Below, in pieces: positions 14,114-25,700 of a stretch of DNA of 42,016 nucleotides. The translations under genes and the position numbers were made by a program. A model generated the notes under the pieces. It had not been told where the DNA came from. It was given only the letters and a program-made list of their open reading frames with translations, and made no database searches. The first letter of the stretch is position 1, and each line of letters begins with the position of its first letter. This DNA comes from Gordonia desulfuricans NBRC 100010 (GTDB lineage Bacteria > Actinomycetota > Actinomycetes > Mycobacteriales > Mycobacteriaceae). Location of the stretch: positions 1-42,016 of the forward strand of contig NZ_BCNF01000085.1 of the NCBI RefSeq assembly GCF_001485495.1, in the 5' to 3' direction.

Positions 14114-16759
14114 CTATGACCCGCATTCCGGGACGCGGACGGTGACCTCCGGGTTGTCCACCAGCGGCTGCACCGGCACGACGGCCTCACCGGGCCAGGT
14201 GGGTTCGGTGGCGAAGACCTTCACCGTGACCGTCTTGCCGGGCGGCACCTGCACCATCGCACCCACATAGGGATGCCCGCCGAGGGTGCCGTCCTGGTAG
14301 AGCACCTCCTGGTCGTCGACGAACACGCCCTTGACGGTGGCGCCCTTGCTGAGCAGGAACTCCACGTTGCTCAGCGCGGTGCCCTTGTCGATCGGGAAGG
14401 CGGTGCCGTTGGGGGCGATCACGTAGTCGGGCAGTGACAGGTCGTCGAGGGTGTTGGTGAGCTGCATGGTGATCACCGAATCCCGCTTGTCGCTGCTGCA
14501 TCCGGCCGCCACGTACTCGAGCTTGCGCCGCAGGTAGTAGTCGAGCTTGTTGCCGCCGGCATTCTGGATCGTCACCGACGCATACGGTGCGTCGACGTCG
14601 CCGATCTCGTGGCCGAGGTTGGTGGTCTGCAGGATCTTCTCTTCGTCGGGATCGGTGCTGTACACCATGATCCGTCGTTCGTGTACCCCGCGCCCGAGCG
14701 CTTCCAGCAGTGCCGACGTGTCGCCCTTGAACGTCGACAGCTGCTTCACCGCGGCCTTGGAGATCGACTGCAGGTAGTCCTTGCGGGCCTGGTTGTTGTC
14801 GGCGAACCGCTCATACGACGTCGACAGCGTGATCGGTACGACGTTGTCGGCGGTGATCTTCTCCCCGCCCGGCAGGGTCAGCGGGCCGGTCACCTTCAGC
14901 ACATAGCTGAGCGCGATGGGGTCGAGCGCGATCGCACCGTCGAGCTGCTCGCCGGTCACCTCATGCCAGTTCGCGATCCAGATCTGTGCCGCATCAGGGA
15001 AACTCGGCGACATGTTGGCGTTCCGGAAGTCCGTGTACGGGTGGAACGTGGCATACAGACTGTTGAAGTCGGAGCCCAGATCGGTCTGCGGGGTGGTGGG
15101 ATACCGGAAGTCGTTGTTGGCGCCGAGTTCCGGGGCCGTCAGCCGCCCCTTGGTGGCATTGAGGATGGCGAAACCACCGACCAGACCACCGGTACCGCGC
15201 GACTCCGACGGCGTCTGCAATGCGACGAAGTAGTTGCGTGGTCCGTCCGCACCGGTCATCGCCGGAAGCAGTTGCGCCGCAACATTGGACCCGTTCAGGG
15301 TGCCGGATGCGTCGTGGACCAGGCCGTACAGTTCGTCGCGGGCGTCGGCGACCTGCCCCAGCCAGCTCGGATCGATCCCCTCCACCCGGGTGACGTAGAC
15401 GTCGGATGCGGCGGCCAGCTTCGCCAGCTGCGGCTGGGCGGCGGCGAGCGGAGCGGTGCCGATGGTGTCACCCCGACGCAGCTCCGACGGGTCCAGGGCC
15501 GCACCGAGATCCGCGGTGGGCACCAGCACCTCGGTGGCGAAGTCGGCAACGGTGTCGCTCATCTCCTGCACCGACTTCAGCGGAGAGCCGAGCAACGGCA
15601 CCGACGCCGCCGCCGCCCACACCACACCGTGCGCCCGATCGGAGGCACTCTTCGCCGACGACGCCGCCGCCTGCGCACGACTCGTCGCCGCATCCTGATC
15701 ACCGCTGAGCACCGCCTTGCGTGCGGCATTGGCGTCGACCCGCGCATCCTCGAGATCGGACTTGATCCCGAACGCCGAGTACGCCAGCCAGCCCACCACG
15801 ACGACGATCAGCGCCACCACGATGCCGCTACCGATCAGCATCCTGCGACGACGGTGACTCCCACCCGAGGCGCCATCCTTGGTGTCTTCCCCGCCCGAGG
15901 CACTGCTGTTGCCGGTCGCCTCACCCGAGGCGCTGTCATTGCCGGTCGCCCCACCCGAGGCGCTGTCATTGCCGGTCGCCCCACCCGAGGCGCCGCTGTT
16001 GGTGGTCGCCCCACCCGAGGCACTGTCATTGCCGGTCGCCCCACCCGAGGCGCCGCTGTTGGTGGTTGCCCCACCCGAGGCGCTGCTGTTGCCGGTCGCC
16101 CCACCCGAGACGCTGTCATTGATGGTTGAGCCGGTCGAGGCGCTAGCCGAGGCCGTGTCGAAACCTCCGTCACCCGAGGCACCCAACGCCCCCACCCGCC
16201 CGAGCACTTCCCCATCTCCGCCCAACCACGCGGCAACCGACCCGACAAGCGGTTCGATCTCGGCAAAGCAGCGTTCGAACTCGGCTGTGGGTTTGCCCAT
16301 CGGGTCGGCGATGTCGAGGTCGTCGGCGTTGGTGTCGACTCGGCCGCGGTCGGCGACCAGCTCCGAGAGTCCCTCCGCGTCGGCGGGCGCATCGCCGAGC
16401 AGTTTGACGAACTCGGCGAGGGTGAACATCCGGCGCCACCTGGCCGGGAGTGCACGCTGGCAGGCGGCACGGTGTTCGCGGGTCATGGTGAGCACCAGGT
16501 CGGATTCTTCGAGGATCTGCGGACGCAGGTACCGCGACTCGAATCCCGCTGCGTCATAGCCGTGTTCGGTGAGTACCTCCACCGACGACGGGTGCATCGG
16601 CTGCCCGTTGGCCGCACCCACACCGGCGCTGGTGACCGTCACCTGCGCGCCACTCCAGGCGGCGAGGTCGCGCAGCACCCGCTCACCGATCGGTGACCGG
16701 CAGATGTTGCCGGTGCACACGAACAGGATCGACGTCGGACGGTCCTCCGGTGCGCTCAC
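14114..16759 (-). CDS. Low-molecular-weight tyrosine phosphatase fused to membrane-anchored DUF4012 domain
   Basis: An 881-aa fusion. Residues about 10-185 are a low-molecular-weight protein-tyrosine phosphatase: the P-loop FVCTGNICRS (Cys15, Arg21) and the general-acid segment DIADPMGKP. Residues about 191-300 are a Gly/Ser/Ala/Thr-rich linker encoded by a 67-bp element and a 30-bp tandem array. A transmembrane helix (about 304-330) follows an RRRRM stop-transfer. The rest is an extracytoplasmic DUF4012 domain (RNYFVALQTPSESRGTGGLV, MSPSFPDAAQIW, GEQLDGAIALDPIALSYVLK). GTG 16759 overlaps the NRPS stop (GTGA), with GAGGAGGAG just upstream. In capsule loci a separate phosphatase (Wzb type) reverses the Wzc kinase, and DUF4012 proteins are often found near polysaccharide genes. 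Here both sit on one chain, the phosphatase inside and DUF4012 outside. Confidence 0.88.
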   Translation of the reverse strand: MSAPEDRPTSILFVCTGNICRSPIGERVLRDLAAWSGAQVTVTSAGVGAANGQPMHPSSVEVLTEHGYDAAGFESRYLRPQILEESDLVLTMTREHRAACQRALPARWRRMFTLAEFVKLLGDAPADAEGLSELVADRGRVDTNADDLDIADPMGKPTAEFERCFAEIEPLVGSVAAWLGGDGEVLGRVGALGASGDGGFDTASASASTGSTINDSVSGGATGNSSASGGATTNSGASGGATGNDSASGGATTNSGASGGATGNDSASGGATGNDSASGEATGNSSASGGEDTKDGASGGSHRRRRMLIGSGIVVALIVVVVGWLAYSAFGIKSDLEDARVDANAARKAVLSGDQDAATSRAQAAASSAKSASDRAHGVVWAAAASVPLLGSPLKSVQEMSDTVADFATEVLVPTADLGAALDPSELRRGDTIGTAPLAAAQPQLAKLAAASDVYVTRVEGIDPSWLGQVADARDELYGLVHDASGTLNGSNVAAQLLPAMTGADGPRNYFVALQTPSESRGTGGLVGGFAILNATKGRLTAPELGANNDFRYPTTPQTDLGSDFNSLYATFHPYTDFRNANMSPSFPDAAQIWIANWHEVTGEQLDGAIALDPIALSYVLKVTGPLTLPGGEKITADNVVPITLSTSYERFADNNQARKDYLQSISKAAVKQLSTFKGDTSALLEALGRGVHERRIMVYSTDPDEEKILQTTNLGHEIGDVDAPYASVTIQNAGGNKLDYYLRRKLEYVAAGCSSDKRDSVITMQLTNTLDDLSLPDYVIAPNGTAFPIDKGTALSNVEFLLSKGATVKGVFVDDQEVLYQDGTLGGHPYVGAMVQVPPGKTVTVKVFATEPTWPGEAVVPVQPLVDNPEVTVRVPECGS
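15861..16120. repeat. 30-bp in-frame tandem array in the phosphatase-DUF4012 linker
   Basis: The motif CACCCGAGG ends at 15870 and recurs every 30 bp up to 16110 (nine units; the last has CACCCGAGA). Units differ by a few bases. Each encodes a decapeptide such as GNDSASGGAT, so array length can change without a frameshift. It abuts the 67-bp element at 16121. Confidence 0.9.
16121..16187. repeat. 67-bp REP-like element, copy 1 (in frame)
   Basis: Starts GATGGTTGAGCCGGTCGAGG and ends CACCCAAC. The core runs from GGTTGAGC to CGAAACC, with partly self-complementary halves around GCGCTAGC. Translated on the minus strand it gives GASGDGGFDTASASASTGST. Near-identical copies lie at 20842, 20950 and 27367 in the same orientation and frame. 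Confidence 0.85.
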
Positions 16760-19700
16760 AGCTGCTCCTCCTCGAGTAGTCGCGCAAGTGTTTTCAGTAC
16801 CCCTGGGTCACCCAGCTCGGCGTGGCGGGCGTCCACACGGACCACCTCGACCCCGTCGCCGACCTCCCGTGCCCACGCGTCCGGGTCGGGATTCTCCGCG
16901 GCCGCGAGATACAGAACCTTACCCACTCCCGCGGTTACCAGCGCGTAGCCTCGGGCGGCGGCGGCCAGCGCCTCGGATCGTTCGTCGAAGCGCCGCACCG
17001 CGTCGGGGTCACGCTGCAATGCCGCCTGCCGCAGCGGCGATTCCCCGTGCAGCTCGTCGTCGGGAGCGCTCTGCAGTTCGGCGGGGGTGCGCGCGTCGAG
17101 CAGCGCGAGGTGGGTGACCTGCTCGCCGGCGGCGACGAGCTGTCGGGCCACCTCGTGGGCGATGAGTCCGCCGAGCGACCAGCCCACCAATCGGTACGGT
17201 CCGCTCGGTTGCGCCGACCGTAGTGCCGCGACATGCCGTGCGGCGAGTTCGGGCAGGGTGGCCGGGAGCTCGAGCGCCGGGTCGACCAGTTCGGGCAGTT
17301 GCAGCCCCAGCACCCGCGTATGTTCCATCGCGTCGGCGAGCGGCCGGAACGGTTCGACGATCCCGGCCGCGGTGTGCACACACCACACGATCGGCACATC
17401 GTCGGATTCGGTTGTCGGACCGGACAGCTCGACGACGCGGTCGTTGCTCATCCGGGTGGGGTCGACGATCAGTGCGGCGAGTTCAGCAGGTGTCGGGTGG
17501 GCGAACAGATCGGTCGCCGACAGTTGCACGCCCGTCCGCCGGGTGATCTCGTCACGCAGCAGCAGCATGGCCAGGGAGTTGCCGCCGGCGGCGAAGAAGT
17601 CGTCGTCGACGCCCACCGGCACCTCCAGGACGGCCTCGAACGACGCCACCAGCTCGGACTCGGGACCCGGTGCGGGGGCGCGACGGGACTGCGCCCATTG
17701 AGGTTCGGGCAGCGCGCGTTCGTCGAGTTTGCCTGCGCCGGTACGGGGTAGCTCGTCCACCACGACGATCTGCGCGGGCACCATGTGCCGCGGCAGGCCG
17801 GCACGGCATGCGGCCCGTAGTGCCACGGTCGACACGGTCGGCGCAGTCACATACGACACCAGGGCGGGTCCGGCCGGGCCGTCCCGCAGCACGGTGGCCG
17901 ATCCGGTTGCCCCGGCACCGGTCAGCACGGCATCGATCTCGGCCGGTTCGACGCGCTGCCCACGGATCTTGATCTGCCGATCCGCGCGCCCGACGTACAC
18001 CAGCTCCATCGCCGGCTCCCCGCCCCCCGTTGACCGGGCACCCGTTTCCATCGAGCGGGCGCTCGTTTCCGTTGACCGGGCGCCAGATCCCGTCGACCGG
18101 GCACTCGTTTCCGTCGACCGGGCACCGGCGACGCTCTCCCACCGCACGAAGTCGCCCGTCCGGTACATCCGACGTCCATCGGGTCCGGCGACGAAATGTG
18201 TTGCGGTGAGTGCCGGGTCACCGAGGTAGCCACGGGCGACGCCGCTTCCCGAGACATACAGTTCACCCACCACGCCGGGCGGTACGGGGCGCAGCCACGG
18301 GTCGAGCACGATGCACCCGACGCCGGGCACCGGCCGTCCGATCCGCACCGGATCACCCGGGCGGTAGTGCCCGGTGGATACGGTCACGGTGGTCTCGGTG
18401 GGCCCGTAGATGTCGATCACCTGCGCATACGGCGACCACAGATCGGCGAGGTCGGTGGTCAGCGCCTCACCGCCTATGTACACCAGACGCAACGAGGTGA
18501 TGGCCGCCGGATCGAGCGTGCGGATCACCGACGGCGTGGCGGTGAAGACACTGACCCGCTGATCCCGTAGCCACGCGGTCAGCTCCGGGCCGCCGATGAT
18601 CTGTGCGGGCACCACGGCCAGCGTCGCCCCCGTCGCCAGCGGCAGCAGCATGTCGTGGAAGGTCGCGTCGAATCCGGGGCTGATCGTCATGCCCACGCGA
18701 TCGCGGTCGCGCACGTCCCCGAGCCCGGCGACGCGGTGCACGCCCCGATGGCTGACGCCCACCGGATTCGGTGCGCCGGTGGTCCCCGACGTCGTGATGA
18801 TGTAGGCCAACGCATCCGGCGACACCCGCGTGATCGGTTCCGGCACAACCCGGTCGACGGGTCGTCGGGGGATGTCGTCGGCGTGGATCACCCGGGCACC
18901 CGACGCCGACACGATCTGGGCGAGCCGCGACGCCGGATAGCTCACATCCAGTGGGACACACACCGCACCGATGCGGCTGATCGCCCAGATCGCCACCACC
19001 GATTCGATCGAGCGCGCCACCCCGACGGCCACCGCATCACCGGCACCGAATCCCTTGTCGCGCAGCGCTCGCGCAGTCACCGACACCCAGTCGTCGAGGC
19101 CCCGATAGGTCAGTACCCGTTCTCCGTCGTCGACGGCGACCCGGCGCGGATACCGCGCCACGGCATCGGCGAGCAGATCGGCGAGCAACAGCGGCCGATC
19201 GGCATCGGTGGCGGTGGCGTGGGCGCGTACGGTGGCCCGTTCGTCGTCGCCGAGCAGATCCAGGCTCGCCAGGGTGCGCCCGGTGTCGCCCACCACGGCG
19301 TCGACGGCGGCCAGTATCCGCGCACCGAAGGCATCGATCATGTTCTCGTCGAACAGGTCTCGTGCGTACTCCAGGCGAAGGCGTCGGCGTCCGCGGTCGT
19401 CGACGGCGATCACGTGCAGGTCGAACTCGCTGCGGGCGGCGATCACGTCGTCGAAGGCGCCGGGCGCCACGGTGTCCGGTCCTGCGGTGATGCTGGAGAA
19501 CGCCACCTGTACCAGCGGGTGCCGTCCGGGTTCGCGGACCGGGTCCACCGCCGCCACGACGTCGTCGAAGGCGGTGAGCGCGTGGTCGAAGGCGGCCAGG
19601 TCGGCGTCGCGCACCGCGGTCACCCAGTCGCCGATGCTGACGCGACCGGGAATCCGGGTGCGCAACACCACGGTGGAGACCAGCATGCCGACGACGTCGG

Positions 19701-22700
19701 CGGCATCGGTGTCGCGGCGCATCGACGCCGGGGTGGCCACCGCCACGTCGTCGACACCGGCCTGCGCACCGAGTGCCAGCGCGAGCGCGGCGTGCAGCAC
19801 GTGGAAGTCGGTGGCGCGCAGGATTTGTGCGGTCTCCCCGATCCGTTGTGAGCGATCCCCGCCGAGCGCTATGTCCACGCTTGCGGTGAGCAGGTCGCGG
19901 GCCGCCGGACGGTGCGGCACCAGGTCGAGCCGGCCGCTGTAGCCGTCGAGGGTCTGCCGCCAGAACGCGAGGTCGGCGGTGTGGGTGCGCGCCTGCTCGT
20001 CGATCATCCGTGCCGACACCGCATCGAATCCCAGCGGTGCCGGGCCCAGGTCGCCACCGTTGAGCAGGATGCCCAGCTCGGTGGCCACCACCGCCGCCGA
20101 TTCTCCGTCGAAGGCGATGTGGTGGGCCACGATCACCACCGCCGAGGAGGTGCCATCGACCAGAATCCAGGCCCGTACCGGCGGTTGCGCCTCGAGGTCG
20201 AAGGGCCGGCCGAACACCGACAGCAACGCCTCCGGGTCGGTGGTCCCCGCCCCGAAGTGCGCGATCGCCACCCGCCGCAGCTCGGGGAGCCAGCCGGGTA
20301 TGACGCGCTGCCGCGGCCCGTCGGCACTCGACGGGTAGTGGGTGCGCAGCGCGGGATGACGGTCGACGACGTGCGCGATCGCCGCGGCCACACGCTGGTC
20401 GTCGACGCCGTCGGGCACCGGAACCACCACGGGCACGGCATAGATCGACAGCGGCCCGAGCATCTGCGCGGTGACCCACATCCGACGCTGTGTCGGCGCG
20501 AGCGGAAGGTCGACACCGGCCGCCACCACCGGGGTGGAGATCTCCGGTTCGGCCGCCAGGCCGTCGACCGCCACCGCGAGCAGCGCCGGGCTGGGATTCT
20601 CGAACAGCAGGCGGGTCGGGACGCGGACACCGAGTTCGCGGCCGAGCGTCGAGGTCACCCGCGTCGCCGACAGCGACGACCCGCCGATCGAGAAGAAGTC
20701 GTCATCGGCACCGACGGCATCGACGCCGAGCACCTCGGCCATGATCGCGGCAACCAGCTCATCGCCATTGCCACCCGAGGCGCAGTCATTGCTGGTTGAG
20801 CCACCCGAGGCACTGTCATTGCCACCCGAGGCGTAGTTCTTGATGGTTGAGCCGGTCGAGGCGCCAGCCGAGACCGTGTCGAAACCTCCGTCACCCGAGG
20901 CACCCAACGCACTGTCATTGCTACTTGAGCCATCCGAGGCGCAGTCATTGATGGTTGAGCCGGTCGAGGCGCTAGCCGAGGCCGTGTCGAAACCTCCGCC
21001 ACCCGAGGCACCCAACGCACCCAACGCACCAAAAGCACCAAAAGCACGCCTCACCCCGACATCCCCCGAGGCAACACGCGCCAAGACCTCCACAAATACG
21101 CGCAGGAACCGCGACGCCACCACGGCAGGCACGCGACCCGAGTGCACGACTCGAACGTCGAGCCCCGCCGGGGATCCACCCGACGCCGACAACACGACCT
21201 CGATGTCGTATTTCGCATCGACGACGTCGACAGCCGAATCCACCACCGACACCAGCTCCCCGACACCCGCCGACACCTCGGGCACCACGTCCTGGTTGAC
21301 GAGAAGTACCGAGATCAGCGGGTCGCCACCGGCGGCATCGGGGCGGACGGCGCGCGCGACGGCCTCGTACGGCACCTCCGCGTGGGCGGCGGCACCGAGC
21401 GCCGCTTCGCGCACCACGCCGACGACGTCGTCGAACGGCGCATCGTCGGCGACGACGGTCCGGATCGCGACGGTGTTCACGAACATGCCGGCCACCGATT
21501 CCCATTCGGGAGCGCTGCGCCCGTGCACCGGCACGCCGACAACAACATCCCGTCGGCCGGTCCATCCACCGATCACCGACACCAGAGCGGCATGTGCCAC
21601 GTGAAACATGCTCGCCGACAGCTCATCCGCACGTTCGGAGAGCTTCGATGCGACGTCGGCATCCAGATGTTCGACGATCCGTCCGGCCCGCCCGGCCGCA
21701 CGCCCCGACATCTCGAGCAGCCCCGGCAACCGCACCGGCTCCCCGACACCGTCGAGTACCGCACGCCAGTAGGCGATCTCCCGCGCATACCGGCTGTCCG
21801 GATCGGCGGGGTCCCCGAGCCGCTGCGCCTGCCACAGCGTGAAGTCGGCATACGTCAACGCGGTTGTCGCCTCGATGGAACCCGTGGCGTAGCCACGCAG
21901 CAGATCCTCGAACAGCAGACGCATGGACCAGCCGTCGACGGCGATGTGATGCAACGACGCCGCGAGCACCCGATCGGTCTCCCCGTCGCCGTCCCGAACC
22001 ACGAACAGCGCCACCCGGAATCCGGGTTCGACGGCCAGGTCGAACGGTGCCGCCAGGAACTCCTCGATCGCGTCGTCGACGTCGGCCGTGGCCACTTCCC
22101 GCACCGCCATCTGCGGTCCGGCGGCGAGCACCCGCTGCATCGGTTCCCCGGACACGTCCGGGTAGACGGTGCGCAGCACGGCATGCCGGGCGACGAGCGC
22201 ATCCACCGCGGTGGTGAGCCGCTCGGCATCCACCGCGTCACCGAGCCGAAGCACCAGCGGCACATGGTAGGCCGTCGAATCGGGATCGTAGCGATGGTGA
22301 ATCCACATGCGCTGCTGCGGATATGCCAGGAGTACCGGCCCGTCGATCTCGCGGTGCACGATCAGATCGACTCCGTCGGAGGCCGCTTCGTCGTCGGCGC
22401 CGTCGGACACCGCGAGTCGCGCGGCCACCCCGGCGACGGTGCGTGCCTCGAACAGCACTCGCACCCCGACGTCGATGCCGGTCGCCGCCGACAGCCGCGA
22501 GGCCACCTGCGTCGCCGACAACGATGTCCCGCCGATCCCGAAGAAGTCCGTGCCGGCGCCGATCCCGGCGGGTTCCACGTCGAGTACCTCGGCCCACACC
22601 GCGGCCACGAGTTCTTGTGTGGCGCCGACGAGTTCCGACGCCACGCCGTCGGCCACCGGCTCGGGCAGCCGGGTCATGTCCACCTTGCCGTTGCGGCCGA

Positions 22701-25700
22701 CGGGCAGTTCGTCCACCACCACGAGGTAGGTGGGAATGATGCTGCGCGGCAGTACTTGCGCAAGGCCGGTCCGTACCGCGGTGAGGTCGACGGCGTGGCC
22801 GGGCTCGGGCACCAGCCAGCTGACGAGGACTTTCTCGCCGCCGCCGTTGGCGCGGACCGCGGTGACCGAGGTGGCCACCCCGTCCTGCGCCGACACCGCG
22901 GCGTCGATCTCGGCCGGTTCCAGCCGGATTCCGCGGACCTTGACCTGGTCGTCGCTGCGGCCGTGGATCACCAGGGTGCCGTCGGTGCGTCGGTGGACGA
23001 GATCGCCGGTGCGGTATCGGCGTCGGCCGTCGGGTCCGGCGACGAATGTGGTTGCGGTGCGCGCCGGGTCGTCGAGGTAGCCGCGTGCCACGGCCGGCCC
23101 GGAGACGTACAGTTCGCCGATGGTGTGATCGCCCAGCGGGCGCAGCGCCTCGTCGAGTACGTGGAGTCCGATGCCGGGCAGTGCCGCCCCGATCCCGATG
23201 CCCCCGATCCCGATCCCGATGCCGTCGGCCCCGGTTTCGGCGGTGTCGAAGCGGATGGAGGTGACGGCCACGGTGGTCTCGGTGGGTCCGTACTCGTTGG
23301 TGATCGAGCGGCCCTGCGTCCAGTCGCGCACCAGGCCCGCACCAAGTGGTTCACCGCCGACGGCGACGTGGCGAACCCCGGGGATGTCGGCCGGGTCGAG
23401 GGTGGCGAGCACCGACGGGGTGGTGAACAGCATGCTCACGGCGGTGTCGGTGATCAGGTGGGTCAGGTCGTCACCGGCGATCACCTCGGGCGGGCAGACG
23501 ACGATGGTCGCGCCGGCCACCCGGACAGGCAGCAGCCCCATCAGTTGCGCATCGAATCCTGGTGCGTAGGTGTGCAGTACACGATCGTCGGCCTGCAGGC
23601 CGAGGCGTTCGACGGTGCTCCGCGCGAATCCGGCGAGCCCCCGCTGGGTGACCTGCACCCCCTTCGGGGTTCCGGTGGTTCCCGAGGTGAAGGTGAGATA
23701 GGCCAGGTCGTCGGCCGTCAGCGGTCGCACACGTTCGCGCGCGTCGAACGGCATCTCCGATGACGCCCACACCGTCTCGTCCACCACGATCACCGGCGCT
23801 TCGCCGGGCACCGCAGCTGCATCGAGCGCCAGCACGGCGGCCGGGCGGGCACGGGTGATGATCACCCGGCGCCGCTCGTCGGGGTCGGCCGGGTCGACGT
23901 TGACGAAGGCCGCCCCGGCACGCGCCACCGCCAGGGTGGTGACCACGGCGACCGCCGAGCGCGGAAGGTGTTGCACCACCACATCACCGGAGCCGATACC
24001 GCGGGCGATCAGCAGGCGTGCCAGCCCCGCCGACGCCGCATCCAGCTCGGCATTGGTCAGGTGCGGACCGTATCCGGGCACCGGGTGACGCGTGTCCACC
24101 ACGGCGAGGGCATCGGGAGCCGTCCGTAGTCCGCTCTCCAGCAGTGCGGCAAGCATGTCCGGCGCCGCCGCCTCGGGGACAACGCTCTCTGTCCCGGTCA
24201 GCAGCTCACCGACCACCCGATCCGGCTGTGCCACACCGCGAGACAGCAGTTCCACCACCGCCGCGCACAGTGCGTCCAGGCGGGCGGCGGTGGCGACGGT
24301 GTCGCGGCAGGTCATGGTGAGGTGCAGGGCACCGCCGCTGCGGTGCACCGACACGTCCACTCCGTAGAGCGGGACGGCGAGGGCGGCGAGGCTATCGGCC
24401 GAGAGTCCGCCGGGGCCTGCGTCGTTCGCGAACAGGTCGTCGGGTACCGCGCCGAGGGACACCTCGAACAGCGGGGTGCCGGCGCGGGCTCGGCCGGGAT
24501 CGGCGAGCGCGGTGATCTCGGTGAGCGGCAGGTCGGCGTGCGCGAAGGCCCCGACGTCGATGCCGGTGATCTCGCGCAGGAGTGCCCCGAAGGTGGCGTC
24601 GAGGTCGATCGGGGTGTGCAGTGGGACGCCGCGGGCGAACAGTCCGGGCAGTTCGGCGAGCAGCGGGTCGATCCGCCCGGACACCGCGGTGCCGACGGTG
24701 ATCACCCCGGCCCCGCTCTGCCGCGCGAGGACGGCGGCGAGGGCGGTGTGCACCACGATGAATCCGCTGGTGTGGTGGTCGACGGCGAGGCGGTCGAGGG
24801 TGGCGGTGAGCTCGGCGTCGAGGGTGTGGCGGGCGCGGTGCACGGTGGTGGCGGCACCCCCGACGGCCTGCAGGTTCATGTCCGGGAGCCGCAGGGACGT
24901 CACGGGTTCGGCGAAGGCTGCGGTCCAGTGTGCGAGGAGCTCGTCGTGGCGGGCGGCGAGGGTCGCAGCACGCCACAGGCTGTACTGCCGGTAGCCGACC
25001 GGCGGTGCGGGCGGCAGTGTCCCGGCGAGCGCGGCCTGCAGGTCGGCGCGCAAGAGCGCCAGGGTCTCGCCGTCGGCGGCGATGTGGTGGACGACGCCGA
25101 GAATCCAGGTGCGCGGACCGGTGCCGGCATCGGTGATCTCGACGATGCGGATGCGCCACGGGAGGGCCGTGGCCAGGTCGAGCGGGGTGGCGACCTCGGC
25201 GAGCACGGCCCCCAGCTCGGCCTCGTCGTGCACCCGGGTGACGATGCAGTGCGTCGCGATGAAGGAGTCGAGTTCTTCGGTGCCCCAGCGCTGTTGATGG
25301 GGAACGCCGTCGTGACTGGGGTAGCTGGTGTGCAGCGCGTCGTGGCGGCCCAGCACCTCGCGCAGGGCGGCGCCGAGGGTGGTGGTGTCGGCGGTGGTGG
25401 GCAGGGCGATGGGCAGCAGGTAGCCGGTGAAGTCGGGTTCGGCGCGCCACCGCAGCCACAGGTCGAGCTGTTCGGGGGTCAGCGGCAGCCGGTCGGGCTC
25501 GACGCGGTGCTCGGCGAGGGCCGGAAGCGGCTGCTCGGGGGCGGTGCCGATCAGGCGGGCGAGGCCTTCGATGGTGGCGTCGGCAAAGATGTCGGCCACA
25601 CCGACGGCATGTCCGTCACGGTTGAGGGTGGCGGCCAGTCGTGCCGCCGAGAGCGAGGTTCCGCCCGCGGCAAAGAAATTGGTGTGCGGGGTGAGCTCGC

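Larger units (their letters stand above)
20766..21060. other. A-less module 4: repeat-built linker joins C4 directly to T4
   Basis: After the fourth C domain (ending near LRVFVEVLARVASGD) the protein runs through about 100 residues of Gly/Ser/Ala/Thr/Asn-rich linker (residues about 3436-3534). This holds two copies of the 67-bp element, and the protein then goes straight into the T4 carrier domain (DDDFFSIGGSSL). The ~500-residue adenylation domain expected here is absent and the frame is intact. Confidence 0.9.

Noticed and set aside
14609-16129. Long plus-strand open frames opposite the DUF4012 gene, with repeats
   Set aside because: These are shadows. The repeat peptides there come from reading the 30-bp array on the wrong strand, and the minus strand has the phosphatase, membrane helix and DUF4012 motifs.
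15861-16187. Could the regular 30-bp units be a CRISPR array?
   Set aside because: Units are directly adjacent with no unique spacers, lie inside a gene in frame, and no cas genes are nearby.
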